Of a stretch of 64,000 nt of DNA, positions 34,861 through 44,253 are shown one piece after another. Origin of the DNA: Gordonia jacobaea (GTDB lineage Bacteria; Actinomycetota; Actinomycetes; Mycobacteriales; Mycobacteriaceae); the NCBI RefSeq assembly GCF_001186365.1, contig NZ_LDTZ01000017.1, positions 310,001-374,000 of the forward strand. The letters are read 5' to 3'. Position 1 is the first letter of the stretch; each line of letters begins with the position of its first letter. Under the pieces are notes generated by a model that was not told the DNA's origin, did no database searches, and saw nothing but the letters and a program-made list of their open reading frames with translations. A program made the translations under genes and the position numbers.

Positions 34861-36639
34861 ATGACCGGTACCCCGAAACCAGACACCCTGTGCACGCACT
34901 TTCAGCGCCGTGTGGTCGACCATGCGGATCGGGTGGCCATCCGCACCGCTGACGGCACGACGTCGTTGACCTGGGCGCAGTACGGGCGGCGCGTGCGCGA
35001 GGTGGCTGCAGGTCTCGCCGCACTCGGGGTCACACGCGGCGACACCGTCGGCATCATGCTCACCAACCGACCCGAGTTCCACATTGTCGACGCCGCGGCG
35101 ATGCACCTCGGCGCTGTGACCTTCTCGGTCTACAACACCAACGCCGCCCCGCAGATCGCCTACCTCTTCCACAACGCCGAGCCGTCGGTCGTCATCACCG
35201 AGACGCAGTTCCTCGAGAGGGTCGTCGAGGCGGGGGACGGCTCCGCCGCCGTCGTGGTCGTCGACGCGCCGAATGGAACCGCGGGCGTCACGACCCTCGC
35301 CGAACTGATCGCCGCGCCCGCACCGGCCGACTTCGACTTCGACGCCGCGTACCAGCGGGTCGAACGCTCAGACGTGCTCACGCTGATTTACACGAGCGGC
35401 ACCACCGGCAACCCCAAGGGCGTCGAACTCACGCACGCCAACCTGCTCTACCAACTCGAGGTGATCACCGATGTGATCGGCGACCTGTCTGACGGCCGCG
35501 TCATCTCGTACCTGCCCGACGCTCACCTCATCAACCGGTGGATCTGCCAGTACGCACCCATGTACTTCGGCATCACGGTCACCGACCTCCCCGACACGAA
35601 GCAACTCGTCGGGACGCTTGGTCAGGTCCACCCGACGTTCTTCGTCGCCGTTCCCATGCTCTGGTACAAGATCAAGGGCAGCATCGAGACGACGCTCGAC
35701 GCCGAGCCGGGAATCAAAGGCGCACTGGCCACGTGGGCTCTCGCGGCAGGCAAGAAGAAGGCTGCGGCGACGGTCGGCGGACGGCGACTCGGCCTGCGCG
35801 ACACCATCGCCGCGGCGATCGCCGACAAGCTGGTGCTGTCGAAGCTACGTGCAAAGCTCGGCATGGATTCGCTCGTCGCCGCCGTCTCCGGCGCCGCACC
35901 GGTCGACGTGGCGGCGCTCGAATTCATGCTCGCACTGGGCATCCCGGTGATGGAGGCGTGGGGCATGTCGGAGACGTCCGCGGTCACCACGGTCAACCCG
36001 GTCGCCCGACCGCGCTACGGAAGCGTCGGTACGGCAATTCCGGGCACCGAGGTGACACTCGCGTCCGACGGTGAGGTGATGGTGCGCGGCGGAGGCGTGA
36101 TGCGCGGCTACCGCAACGATCCAGAGCGAACCGGCCAGACACTCGACGCCGACGGCTGGGTGCACACCGGTGACATAGGGACGCTCGACGCCGACGGCTT
36201 CCTGACGATCGTTGACCGCAAGAAGGAGTTGATCATCAACTCCGGCGGAAAGAACATGTCACCGTCGAATATCGAGGGCGCGCTCACCGCGGCCAGTCCA
36301 CTGATCGGCAGCGTCGTCGCCATCGGCGACAATCGCCCGTACGTGTCGGCCTTGATCACCCTCGACCCCGATGCGGTGGCAGCTTTCGGTCAGAAGGCCG
36401 GCATCGTCGACGTCCGACCAGAAGTGCTCGCACTGCACCCGACGATCCTGGGCATGATTGAAACTGCAGTGGCGCAGGCCAACTCGCGCCTGAGCCGCGT
36501 CGAACACATCCGCGCGTGGCAGGTGTTGCCGACGTACTGGGCCCCGGGTGGCGACGAGCTCACGCCGACGATGAAGCTCAAGCGTTCACCGATCGCCAAA
36601 AAGTATGCCGACGAGATCGACGCGCTCTATCAGCGCTGA
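34861..36639 (+). CDS. Long-chain fatty acid-CoA ligase
   Basis: A 592-residue long-chain acyl-CoA synthetase with the ATP loop IYTSGTTGNPKG near residues 176-187, AWGMSETSAV at the A5 motif, VDRKKELIINSGG hinge and a catalytic Lys in TMKLKRSP near 573. It activates fatty acids for the beta-oxidation genes that follow: an acyl-CoA dehydrogenase 36 bases on, a FadB-type enzyme and a TetR regulator, all on the same strand. ATG at 34861; an in-frame ATG 120 bases earlier lies inside the divergent amine oxidase promoter and operator. Chain-length preference cannot be told. Confidence 0.88.
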   Translation: MTGTPKPDTLCTHFQRRVVDHADRVAIRTADGTTSLTWAQYGRRVREVAAGLAALGVTRGDTVGIMLTNRPEFHIVDAAAMHLGAVTFSVYNTNAAPQIAYLFHNAEPSVVITETQFLERVVEAGDGSAAVVVVDAPNGTAGVTTLAELIAAPAPADFDFDAAYQRVERSDVLTLIYTSGTTGNPKGVELTHANLLYQLEVITDVIGDLSDGRVISYLPDAHLINRWICQYAPMYFGITVTDLPDTKQLVGTLGQVHPTFFVAVPMLWYKIKGSIETTLDAEPGIKGALATWALAAGKKKAAATVGGRRLGLRDTIAAAIADKLVLSKLRAKLGMDSLVAAVSGAAPVDVAALEFMLALGIPVMEAWGMSETSAVTTVNPVARPRYGSVGTAIPGTEVTLASDGEVMVRGGGVMRGYRNDPERTGQTLDADGWVHTGDIGTLDADGFLTIVDRKKELIINSGGKNMSPSNIEGALTAASPLIGSVVAIGDNRPYVSALITLDPDAVAAFGQKAGIVDVRPEVLALHPTILGMIETAVAQANSRLSRVEHIRAWQVLPTYWAPGGDELTPTMKLKRSPIAKKYADEIDALYQR

Positions 36640-36675
36640 ACGCGCTCCCGACCAGCACCACGAAGGCAGACCACG

Positions 36676-37815
36676 ATGACAAACGATCTGACAACCGAAC
36701 TCGCCGACCTCACTGCGCTCGCCCGCGAGTTCTTCACCAAAGAGGTTGCGCCACGCCACGAGGAGTTCGCGGCGGCCGGTCAACCCGACCGTGCGCTCTA
36801 CCGTCGCGCGGGCGAACTCGGTCTGCTCGGCATGTCGATCCCCGAGGAATACGGCGGTGGCGGAGCGACATTCGCGCACGAGGCCGTACTCTTCCGCGAG
36901 CAGGCCCGCGGCGCCGACCTTTCCATGCAACTCGGTGTGCACTCCGGGATCGTTCCCCACTACCTGCTCTCGTACGCGAACGAGGAACAGAAGAAGCGGT
37001 GGATTCCCAAGCTCGTCTCGGGTGAGTGGATCGGTGCCATCGCCATGACCGAGCCGGGAACCGGGTCGGATCTGCAGGCCATCAGCACACGCGCGGTGCG
37101 CGACGGTGACGAGTATGCCATCACGGGCGCAAAGACTTTCATCTCCAACGGCGCAACCTGCGACCTGCTGATCATCGCGGCCAAGACCGACCCGGAGCTC
37201 GGCGCCAAGGGCTTGTCACTGCTCGTTGCCGAAGTAGGCGACAACCCAGCGGGTTTCGAGCGTGGACGCAAGCTCAAGAAGATCGGCCAGAAGGGACAGG
37301 ACACCACGGAGCTCTTCTTCAACGGCCTGCGCGTGCCCGCGACGCATCTGCTCGGCGGCACGGAGGGGACCGGCTTCGTCCAACTGATGCAGCAACTCCC
37401 GCAGGAGCGACTGATCGTCGGCGTCGCTGCGCTCGGCGTCGTCGAAGCAGCGTACGAGCTGACGCTCGAGTACGTGCGTGAGCGCCACGCCTTCGGCAAA
37501 CCGCTGTTCGCACTGCAGAATACGCGGTTCGAGCTCGCCGACATCGCCACCACCGTCGAGGTGATGCGCGCCTTCGTCAACGATGCCATCGACAAGCACG
37601 TGCGTGGCGAACTCGACGTCAAGGGCGCCGCCATGATCAAACTGTGGTGCTCGGAGCAGCAGACGCAGGTCGTCGACCGGTGCCTGCAGTTGCACGGCGG
37701 CTACGGCTACATGGAGGAGTACCCGATCGCGCGGCTCTTTGTCGACGGTCGCATCGCGAAGATCTACGCGGGAGCCAACGAGGTCATGAAAGACCTCATC
37801 GCGCGCAGTCTCTGA
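36676..37815 (+). CDS. Acyl-CoA dehydrogenase
   Basis: The 379-residue protein has the standard three domains: AMTEPGTGSDLQA in the middle beta domain for FAD, and GGYGYMEEYPIAR near the C-terminus. The usual C-terminal catalytic Glu position reads IYAGANEV (Gly), and a Glu in the LPQERL segment near residue 243 probably serves as base, as in isovaleryl- and long-chain-type dehydrogenases. It should perform the first oxidation of beta-oxidation. It lies between fadD and fadB on the same strand. Substrate chain is unknown. Confidence 0.88.
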   Translation: MTNDLTTELADLTALAREFFTKEVAPRHEEFAAAGQPDRALYRRAGELGLLGMSIPEEYGGGGATFAHEAVLFREQARGADLSMQLGVHSGIVPHYLLSYANEEQKKRWIPKLVSGEWIGAIAMTEPGTGSDLQAISTRAVRDGDEYAITGAKTFISNGATCDLLIIAAKTDPELGAKGLSLLVAEVGDNPAGFERGRKLKKIGQKGQDTTELFFNGLRVPATHLLGGTEGTGFVQLMQQLPQERLIVGVAALGVVEAAYELTLEYVRERHAFGKPLFALQNTRFELADIATTVEVMRAFVNDAIDKHVRGELDVKGAAMIKLWCSEQQTQVVDRCLQLHGGYGYMEEYPIARLFVDGRIAKIYAGANEVMKDLIARSL

Positions 37816-37872
37816 CTCTGCAGTCTCTAGCTCGGCCGCGATCTGATTCACACACTCACAAAGGCGAAACCC

Positions 37873-40059
37873 TTGACCGACTTGACCACTCACATGTCCG
37901 GCATCATCGGCTGGGACGTCGACGCGGACGGCATCGTCACGGTCACCATCGACGACAAGACCCAGTCGACCAACACGATGACCGACGACATGGCCGCGGC
38001 TCTGCGCAGCTCCGTCGAACGCCTTGAGCATGAGAAGGATTCGATCACCGGCGTGATCATCGCGTCGGGCAAGGACACGTTCTTCGCGGGCGGCGACCTC
38101 AACCTGCTGATGACCGCGGGCCCCGATGACATCGAAGCCATCTCGGCAGGGCTCGACCATTACAAGGAGACGTTCCGCAGACTCGAAACCCTGGGTAGGC
38201 CTGTGGTCGCGGCGATCAACGGCACAGCACTCGGAGGCGGATTCGAGGTCGCGTTGGCGGCGCATCGTCGAATTGCATTGGACGCCAGAGGAAGCCTGCT
38301 CGGCCTCCCCGAGGTCACGTTCGGGGTGCTGCCCGGCGCCGGTGGTGTGACACGCGTCGTGCGCATGCTCGGGGTGGTCGACGCGATGCTCAACGTGGTG
38401 GGCCAGGGGCAGCGGATGAAGCCGCGCAAGGCATTACAGGTCGGGGTGATTGACGAGGTCGTCTCAACCCGAGAAGAGATGTTCGACGCCGCACGCACCT
38501 GGATCAAAGCCAACCCCGACGCCGCGCAACCGTGGGACCGCAAGGGATTTCGCATTCCGGGTGGCACGCCGTCGTCGCCCGCACTTGCGGCCAACCTGCC
38601 CGCATTCCCCGCGACACTGCGCAAGCAACTCAAGGGCTCGCCGATGAACGCCCCGATCTCGGTGCTGGCCGCCGCAGTCGAGGGCGCGTCGGTCGACATC
38701 GACACCGCCTTCACCACCGAGACGCGCTACTGCGCGCGACTGATCTGTGGTCAGATCTCGGCCAATATGATCAAGGCCCTCTTCTTCGACCTGGGCAAGG
38801 TCAACAAGGGAACCGCCCGCCCCGCCGACGTTCCGGTACGCAAGGCCACCAAGGTCGCCGTCCTCGGCGCGGGCATGATGGGCGCGGCTATCGCGTATGT
38901 CACCGCGCAGGCAGGAGTCGACGTCGTGCTGCGCGACGTCACGATCGAAGGCGCGAAACGCGGCAAGGACTACTCCCGGCGAATCCTCGACGCCAAGGTC
39001 GCCAAGGGCCGCCTCGACGAGGAGAGTCGCGATCGAGTCCTCAACCGAATCCTGGCCACCGACAACATCTCCGACGTCAAGGGTGCCGACCTCGTCGTCG
39101 AGGCCGTGTTCGAAGATGTCGAACTCAAGAAGAAGGTTCTCGCCGAGGTCGAAGGCTACGTCGCCGACGATGCCCTGCTCGCGTCGAACACCTCGGCACT
39201 GCCCATCGCCGAGATGGCAGGTGCGGTGACCCGACCTTCCGACGTGATCGGCCTGCACTTCTTCTCACCGGTCGACAAGATGCCGCTCGTCGAGATCGTC
39301 GTCGGACCGCAGACCTCAGACGAATCACTCGCTCGTGCACTGGATTTCACGAAGCAGATCCGCAAGACGCCCATCGTCGTGCAGGACACGTACGGCTTCT
39401 ACGCCAATCGGGTCATCGCGAAGTTCGTCGACGAGGCGCTCTCGCTCGTGGCCGAGGGCATGCATCCCGCCAGCGCCGAACAAGCTGCGCTGCAGGCGGG
39501 TTTCCCGGCCGGCGCGTTGACTTTGTTCGACGAGATCAACATGAAGACCATCGCGAAGATCCGTGCGGGATTCATCGCCGACGCCGCTGCGCGGGGCGTC
39601 GAATTCGTACCCAGTGCGTCGTATCCGTTGGTGGACAGGATGCTCGAGGAGTTCGATCGCCCGGGTCGCCTGGAAGGCCGCGGGTTCTACGACTACGACG
39701 GTCCCGGTGGAAAGCGACTGGGACTGTGGCCACACCTCGCGGAGCTCTACACGAGGTCCGACGTCGAGATCCCGTTCGAGGATGCGAAAGAACGGATGCT
39801 CGTCGCCGCGGCACTGGAGGCGTTCGCCTGCTACGACGAGGGCACCATCGGGTCGGTGGCCGAGGCCAACGTCGGCTCGATCATGGGTATCGGGTATCCG
39901 GCGTGGACCGGCGGTGCGCTGCAGTACATCAATCAGTATCCGGGCGGGATGGGCGGATTCGTTGCGCGCGCAGACGAGCTCCGTGCGCGCTACGGCGACA
40001 GATTCGTCGTCAGTGAGGCTCTGCGCGCCCGTGCGGCAGACGGCAGCGAGCTTGTGTGA
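37873..40059 (+). CDS. fadB: Bifunctional enoyl-CoA hydratase/3-hydroxyacyl-CoA dehydrogenase
   Basis: The 728-residue protein joins an N-terminal crotonase domain, with its oxyanion-hole segment FFAGGDLN and the Glu region LPEVTFGVLPGAGG, to a hydroxyacyl-CoA dehydrogenase with an NAD motif VLGAGMMGAA near residue 330 and the catalytic His in GLHFFSPVDKMPLVEIV near 460. This is the FadB/FadJ layout for hydration and the second oxidation. Start is TTG at 37873, with AAGG eight bases upstream; an ATG at 37894 is the alternative. The TetR GTG overlaps its stop. Confidence 0.92.
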   Translation: MTDLTTHMSGIIGWDVDADGIVTVTIDDKTQSTNTMTDDMAAALRSSVERLEHEKDSITGVIIASGKDTFFAGGDLNLLMTAGPDDIEAISAGLDHYKETFRRLETLGRPVVAAINGTALGGGFEVALAAHRRIALDARGSLLGLPEVTFGVLPGAGGVTRVVRMLGVVDAMLNVVGQGQRMKPRKALQVGVIDEVVSTREEMFDAARTWIKANPDAAQPWDRKGFRIPGGTPSSPALAANLPAFPATLRKQLKGSPMNAPISVLAAAVEGASVDIDTAFTTETRYCARLICGQISANMIKALFFDLGKVNKGTARPADVPVRKATKVAVLGAGMMGAAIAYVTAQAGVDVVLRDVTIEGAKRGKDYSRRILDAKVAKGRLDEESRDRVLNRILATDNISDVKGADLVVEAVFEDVELKKKVLAEVEGYVADDALLASNTSALPIAEMAGAVTRPSDVIGLHFFSPVDKMPLVEIVVGPQTSDESLARALDFTKQIRKTPIVVQDTYGFYANRVIAKFVDEALSLVAEGMHPASAEQAALQAGFPAGALTLFDEINMKTIAKIRAGFIADAAARGVEFVPSASYPLVDRMLEEFDRPGRLEGRGFYDYDGPGGKRLGLWPHLAELYTRSDVEIPFEDAKERMLVAAALEAFACYDEGTIGSVAEANVGSIMGIGYPAWTGGALQYINQYPGGMGGFVARADELRARYGDRFVVSEALRARAADGSELV

Positions 40060-40685
40060 CAACATCACACACTGTGACCACCGCAGATGAACCGCGTTGG
40101 CGCAGACTCGGCCCCGACGCCAGGCGCAATGAAATCCTGGCTGTCGCCATCCGGATGTTCGGTGAGCAGCCCTACGCGACGGTGCAGATGGCCGAGCTCG
40201 CCCGTGAGGCCGGAGTGGCGCGCGGGCTGCTGAACCACTATTTCGGCACCAAGCGCGACCTCTACGTCGAAGTCGTGCGTGCCATGATGATCGTGCCCGA
40301 GATCGACACGGTGAATCTGCCGGGCGGCACCCTGCGCGAGCGGGTCGAGGCCTCGGTCGACTGGCTGATGACCGTCCTCGACACCCACGGAAAGACGTGG
40401 CTGGCCGTCGGCGTGGAGGGGATCGGCGACGACCCGCAGATCGCGGCGATCCTCAACGAGGCCGACGATCGCGCGGCCCAACGCGTGCTCGACGCTATCG
40501 GTTTCGACGGGTCGGGCAGCGAGCACCAGGTGGCGCTCGCCGTGTTCCGGAGCTGGGGCGGCATGATGAAGGCCACCGCCCGTGAATGGGTCGATCGAAA
40601 GACGCTCTCCCGCAAGCAGGCTCGCACGATTCTCGTCGAGACGCTCGTCCCGCTCGCCGAGCGGGTCATGTCGGGTTCTGTCTGA
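40056..40685 (+). CDS. TetR-family regulator of the fad operon
   Basis: The 209-residue protein has a TetR DNA-binding helix-turn-helix at about residues 25-70 (VQMAELAREAGVARGLLNHYFGTKRDLYVEV) and a ligand-binding C-terminus (WLMTVLDTHGKTWLAVGVEGIG). The GTG start overlaps the fadB stop, so it is co-expressed with the beta-oxidation enzymes. The likely ligand is an acyl-CoA, and the palindromic operator at 34807-34843 at the operon's own promoter is the expected site. The same pattern is seen in many actinobacterial fad operons. The link is inference. Confidence 0.85.
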   Translation: MTTSHTVTTADEPRWRRLGPDARRNEILAVAIRMFGEQPYATVQMAELAREAGVARGLLNHYFGTKRDLYVEVVRAMMIVPEIDTVNLPGGTLRERVEASVDWLMTVLDTHGKTWLAVGVEGIGDDPQIAAILNEADDRAAQRVLDAIGFDGSGSEHQVALAVFRSWGGMMKATAREWVDRKTLSRKQARTILVETLVPLAERVMSGSV

Positions 40686-40750
40686 ACTCGCAATCGGCGG
40701 GGGAGCGGTCGGTTACGTGGCTGTGCCGGGTGATCCTCGTGGATTGTGAA

Positions 40751-40764
40751 CCTAGCTAGACTAG
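40751..40764 (+). promoter_or_regulatory. CTAG-rich operator-like site upstream of tetR
   Basis: CCTAGCTAGACTAG contains the 8-base palindrome CTAGCTAG and a further CTAG, a tetranucleotide that is rare in most bacteria. It lies about 60 bases upstream of the TetR gene at 40824. A similar GCTAGC sequence occurs at 44070 in the divergent promoter of the nearby operon. This could be the operator of the TetR protein, but the resemblance is limited to the CTAGCT core. Confidence 0.3.
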
Positions 40765-40823
40765 ATGCTGAAAAGACATCGACTATCGACGGTTAGGCTC
40801 TGGCTGGTGGGCATTGTACGAGG

Positions 40824-41489
40824 GTGGCGACGGTGAGCTCGTCTGTCGTCGGGAATCCACACTGGCGGAGTGTTGATCCGCCGAAGCTGTCACCGATCCT
40901 GGTGCACGCTTTGGATGCGTTCTATGAGAACGGCTTCCATGGAACCTCGGTGCGAGAAATTGCTCAGCGGGTAGGCGTGACGATCCCGGCTCTGTACTAC
41001 CACCACGGTAGTAAGGAGGGTATTTTGCTCGCCCTCCTGGAGTACTCCACGAGCGATGTTCTGGCTCGCGCTCACTCCGCGAAAGCGGATGGGCGCGATG
41101 ATCCGGCGCAACAATTATCCAATGTCATCGAGGCAATTGTCCTCCGCATGACCACGCGTTCCCGGCTGGCGGCACTCGAAGGTGAGGTTCGATACCTCAG
41201 TCCGGAGAACCTCCTCCGGTATCGAGTCGTCCGCAAAGGAATCGAAGAGCTCGTACTCGGCATTATCGAGGATGGGAACGAGCGAGGAATTTTCTACACG
41301 GCAGACCCCGCTGAATCCGCCCGCGCCGTCCTGGCTATGTGCCAGTCGATCCCACGGTGGTACCACGCTGAGGGGAACATGGCGCCGGAGGTCGTTGCCG
41401 CCAAGTACTCAGAAATTGCCCTGACAGCTGTTGGCTATGTTTCTGCGGCAGCCAAACCACGTAAGCGAGCACCCTCGACGCCTACGTAG
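40824..41489 (+). CDS. TetR-family regulator of the oxygenase/acyl-CoA locus
   Basis: A 221-residue TetR protein. The DNA-binding region spans about residues 25-70 (GFHGTSVREIAQRVGVTIPALYYHHGSKEGIL), followed by a ligand domain with RYLSPENLLRYRVVRKGIEELVLG. Its ligand domain resembles actinobacterial regulators of fatty-acid or sterol-chain degradation, but this is a weak judgement. GTG at 824 or an in-frame GTG nine bases later could be the start. It converges on the frameshifted acyl-CoA ligase gene and probably controls the divergent oxygenase and aldehyde dehydrogenase promoters. Confidence 0.82.
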   Translation: MATVSSSVVGNPHWRSVDPPKLSPILVHALDAFYENGFHGTSVREIAQRVGVTIPALYYHHGSKEGILLALLEYSTSDVLARAHSAKADGRDDPAQQLSNVIEAIVLRMTTRSRLAALEGEVRYLSPENLLRYRVVRKGIEELVLGIIEDGNERGIFYTADPAESARAVLAMCQSIPRWYHAEGNMAPEVVAAKYSEIALTAVGYVSAAAKPRKRAPSTPT

Positions 41490-41548
41490 CCGTCACTGAA
41501 CCCAAGCGCGGCAGTTCGCATTCACCGTCACTCGTCGAAACGTGGAGA

Positions 41549-43095
41549 CTAACTCGTCGAGACTTGTTGGGCGTACTGGTTGCGCAGTTCACGCTTCAGG
41601 ATCTTGCCCGTTGCTCCCAGCGGAAGGGCATTCGCGATGTCGATCGACTTGGGACATTTGTAGCCGGCGAGACGATCGCGAGCGAACGCCATCAGGTCGA
41701 GAGGCTCGATCATCTGTCCGGGTGCGGCGATGACCACGGCTTTGACTGCTTCTCCCCACACCGGATCAGGAACACCGATGACGGCTACTTGGGAGACACC
41801 TGGGTAATCGGCGATGACCGACTCGACTTCGATCGGATAGACGTTCTCCCCGCCGGTGATGATCATGTCCTTGATCCGGTCGGTGATGAAGAGATAGCCG
41901 TCCTGATCGAATCGTCCTACATCACCGGTGTGAAACCAACCGTCGTTGTCGATCGCCTTCGCGGTTTCCTCGGGTCGGTGAAAGTAGCCGACAGTGTTCT
42001 GCGGGGACCGCACACAAATCTCTCCGGATTCGTCGATATCCGCAGGCTCCGTCGAATATGGACGCACTATTCGTAGCTCCACCCACGGGTACGGTTTTCC
42101 GACGGAGCGCAGAAGGTGCACTCGGTCACCCGCGGTGGTGTGGTCATCGGCGTCGAGCTGGGTAATGGCGCCGTGGGTCTCGGTGAGTCCGTACACCTGG
42201 AACAGTGGCCGTCCGAAAGTGGCCAGCGCGCGCTTGAGTAACGCCGGGGTGATCGGTGAGGAGCCGTAGGCGATCGAGCGCAACGCCGTGAAGTCTCGTG
42301 TCGCTGCGCCGGGAACCTCCACCATCATTCCGATTACCGATGGAACCAGGAAGGTGTTGGTAATGCGGTATTGCTCGAAGGTGTCGAGTAGCGACTCCGG
42401 GGTGAAATCGCGCACGATGATGTTGTGGGCGCCGTAAGCAATGCCGACGAGCGCAAATCCAAGGCCGCCGATGTGGAACAGTGGCATCGCACACAAACTC
42501 ACCGAGGAGGAGTCGAATCCCCACGGGCCGCCGGAACGAGTACAGGCACCGAGATTCCTGTTGGAGCTGAGCACACCCTTCGGTTTGGCGGTGGTGCCTG
42601 AGGTATAGAGCTGGAGCACGATGTCGTCGTCGTCGCCCACCCACCCGGGATCGGTGTCGTCAGCGGCGGCGATGAGGGCCTCGTAGTCGCTGTCTTCCTC
42701 ACCGTCGATGACCACGAACTGGGTGAGCGAGGGTACCTGGGTTCGCAGCTGAGCTACCGTATCGCCGAAAGTGCTGTCGTAGAACAAGATTTGAGCTTCG
42801 CAGTCGTCGAGGACTTCGGCGAGTTCGCCCGCCGTGAGCCGCAGTTGACGGGAACGGTGACCGCGCCAACCTTGGCGCTCGCGAACAGTACTTCGACCAC
42901 CTGCACTGAACTGCGGTCCAGGACAGCCACTCGAGATTGAGGGCCGATCCCGCGCTGCGCAAGCACGTTGGCGAGACGGTTGGTGCGCTGATCGAGTTCG
43001 CCGTAGGTCAGTGAACTCCCGCGACCGGTCAGGGCAGGAGCGTCGGGGCGTTCGAGTGCATGGCGACGGGGTTCGTCAGCGAGGCGGTAGGTCAT
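41549..43095 (-). pseudogene. Acyl-CoA ligase disrupted by a one-base frameshift
   Basis: Two overlapping frames make one ANL-type ligase of about 515 residues. The first frame (start ATG at 43095) encodes the N-terminal portion through GAVTVPVN. The second carries RLTAGELAEVLDDCEAQ onward, the ATP loop (LYTSGTTAKPKG), hinge region (ITDRIKDMIITGG) and catalytic Lys (LGATGKILKREL). The conserved VNWRLT motif is split: the sequence reads AACTGCGGCTC where AACTGGCGGCTC is expected, so one G appears lost between 42841 and 42842. The rest is intact, so the break is recent or a sequencing error. Its ATG overlaps the oxygenase gene's stop. It would have activated the acid made by the locus. Confidence 0.85.
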
Positions 43096-44015
43096 CGGAT
43101 GGTGTGTCCTTGCTTCTCGTCACTCGTGGTCTTGTGTTGCACGGTCTTGTGCTGCACGGGACAGGTTTTGGGGAAGGTTCCGAGTTGGTCGACTTGGTAT
43201 CCGTCGGGGTAACTGCGGATGTTGGGAAGGTCGCGGGCGAACTTGGGGGTGCTGCGAGGCGGGAAGAAGCGGAGGATGCGGGCGCGAACCTTGAGTGCGC
43301 CGATTGACAGGATCCGTTCGATGCGGGCGGGACGGCGGTAATGGAACGCGTCCAGGAGGGGGTCGTCCATCAGAGCCCAGGCGAAGTGCTTGACCGCGAC
43401 GGCGGGGGCGAAATTGTTTGGGGGGAACGTGCATAGCAGGTTCAGTGTGGAGTCGGCGACAGCTCGAGCGCCGGCGTCGTACCTGAAGTGCGCGCGCTCG
43501 TAGGCATCCATGAACAGGGCGAAGTCGTCCCAGGTGACGGGGATCTGCTTGATTCCCATGTACCGGCCGAGTTCGCGGTAGTAGTTGGTCGAACCTGCGA
43601 TTTCGTTGGCAGTGAGTTTGCGCCAGCCGTACTGGTCTATCCAGCGGACGGGGGTGACTATGAAGGTGGCCAGGACGTAGAGCATGTCGTCGTTGCTGAT
43701 GTCGTAGGCGCCGTGCTTTTGGTTCATCCGGCGAATGCCGGAGCGTCCCTCGGTGCTTGTGATGCCGTGTTCGAGGACGGCGTCGAGGATCAGGCCGGTG
43801 TCGTCGTAGCGTTTTTGCGTTCTGCTGGTGAACTCGTCGGTTCCGAACAACAAGCTGCCGACGGACGGCACGGCGTAGGTGCGAAACAGCGCGAAGCTGA
43901 GCGCCTGGTTGATGTCCCAGGGAAATTCCTGTGTCGCGAGAATGCGATAGATCTCCTCGTATTGCGTGTCGGGATCGAGGTGATCGGTGCGGTGACGCAG
44001 TTCGTAGCGCTTCAT
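43092..44015 (-). CDS. MpaB-type oxygenase (DUF2236/MPAB_Lcp catalytic domain)
   Basis: The 307-residue protein has the MpaB/Lcp catalytic signature: GIRRMNQKHGAYDISNDDMLYV (His101, NDD 108-110), FIVTPVRWIDQYGWRKLT, and FPPNNFAPAVAVKHFAWAL. The family includes a fungal enzyme that cleaves a prenyl side chain and, in a different subfamily, rubber oxygenase Lcp. This protein has no signal peptide, so it is more like the intracellular MpaB group. It would insert oxygen into, or cut, a C=C bond, giving an aldehyde that the divergent aldehyde dehydrogenase could oxidise. A 15-base tandem repeat near 43125 encodes a QHKT repeat. ATG at 44015 has GGAGA upstream. Confidence 0.83.
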   Translation of the reverse strand: MKRYELRHRTDHLDPDTQYEEIYRILATQEFPWDINQALSFALFRTYAVPSVGSLLFGTDEFTSRTQKRYDDTGLILDAVLEHGITSTEGRSGIRRMNQKHGAYDISNDDMLYVLATFIVTPVRWIDQYGWRKLTANEIAGSTNYYRELGRYMGIKQIPVTWDDFALFMDAYERAHFRYDAGARAVADSTLNLLCTFPPNNFAPAVAVKHFAWALMDDPLLDAFHYRRPARIERILSIGALKVRARILRFFPPRSTPKFARDLPNIRSYPDGYQVDQLGTFPKTCPVQHKTVQHKTTSDEKQGHTIR

Positions 44016-44069
44016 CTGGTGTTCTCCATTGGACGACGGCACGACGCCGGATGTGTGACCGGCAACACA

Positions 44070-44082
44070 CGCTAGCTTAGCG
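44070..44082 (+). promoter_or_regulatory. Inverted repeat in the oxygenase-aldehyde dehydrogenase promoter
   Basis: CGCTA-GCT-TAGCG is a perfect palindrome with five-base arms in the 238-base gap between divergent start codons. The gap also holds further CTAG motifs near 44100 and 44185. It is a candidate operator for the TetR protein at 40824. Binding is inferred from position. Confidence 0.4.
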
Positions 44083-44253
44083 ATCGATAACTACGCGTGT
44101 CTAGGCCACGGCTGGTCTCCGACATCCCCGATGCGTTGACAGCCGCGCGCCGCATGCCTAAGTTACTTAACGTTCGCTATATGAGCTAGATCACTTGGGG
44201 CGCCGCCGAGGCATCGGAGTTCGACGTGGCACCCACAGGCCCGAGGAGGCCCC

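Noticed and set aside
38532..40016. Long plus-strand frame inside fadB
   Set aside because: Arg/Gly-rich shadow of the fadB reading frame.
41549..43095. Programmed frameshift in the acyl-CoA ligase
   Set aside because: No slippery heptamer at the break and a simple one-base loss restores the conserved VNWRLT motif.
43125..43158. Mobile-element remnant at the 15-base repeat in the oxygenase gene
   Set aside because: It is a simple in-frame duplication encoding a QHKT repeat; no inverted ends or transposase.
43092..44015. Secreted latex-clearing (Lcp) rubber oxygenase
   Set aside because: Shares the MPAB_Lcp domain but has no signal peptide and is about 100 residues shorter than Lcp.
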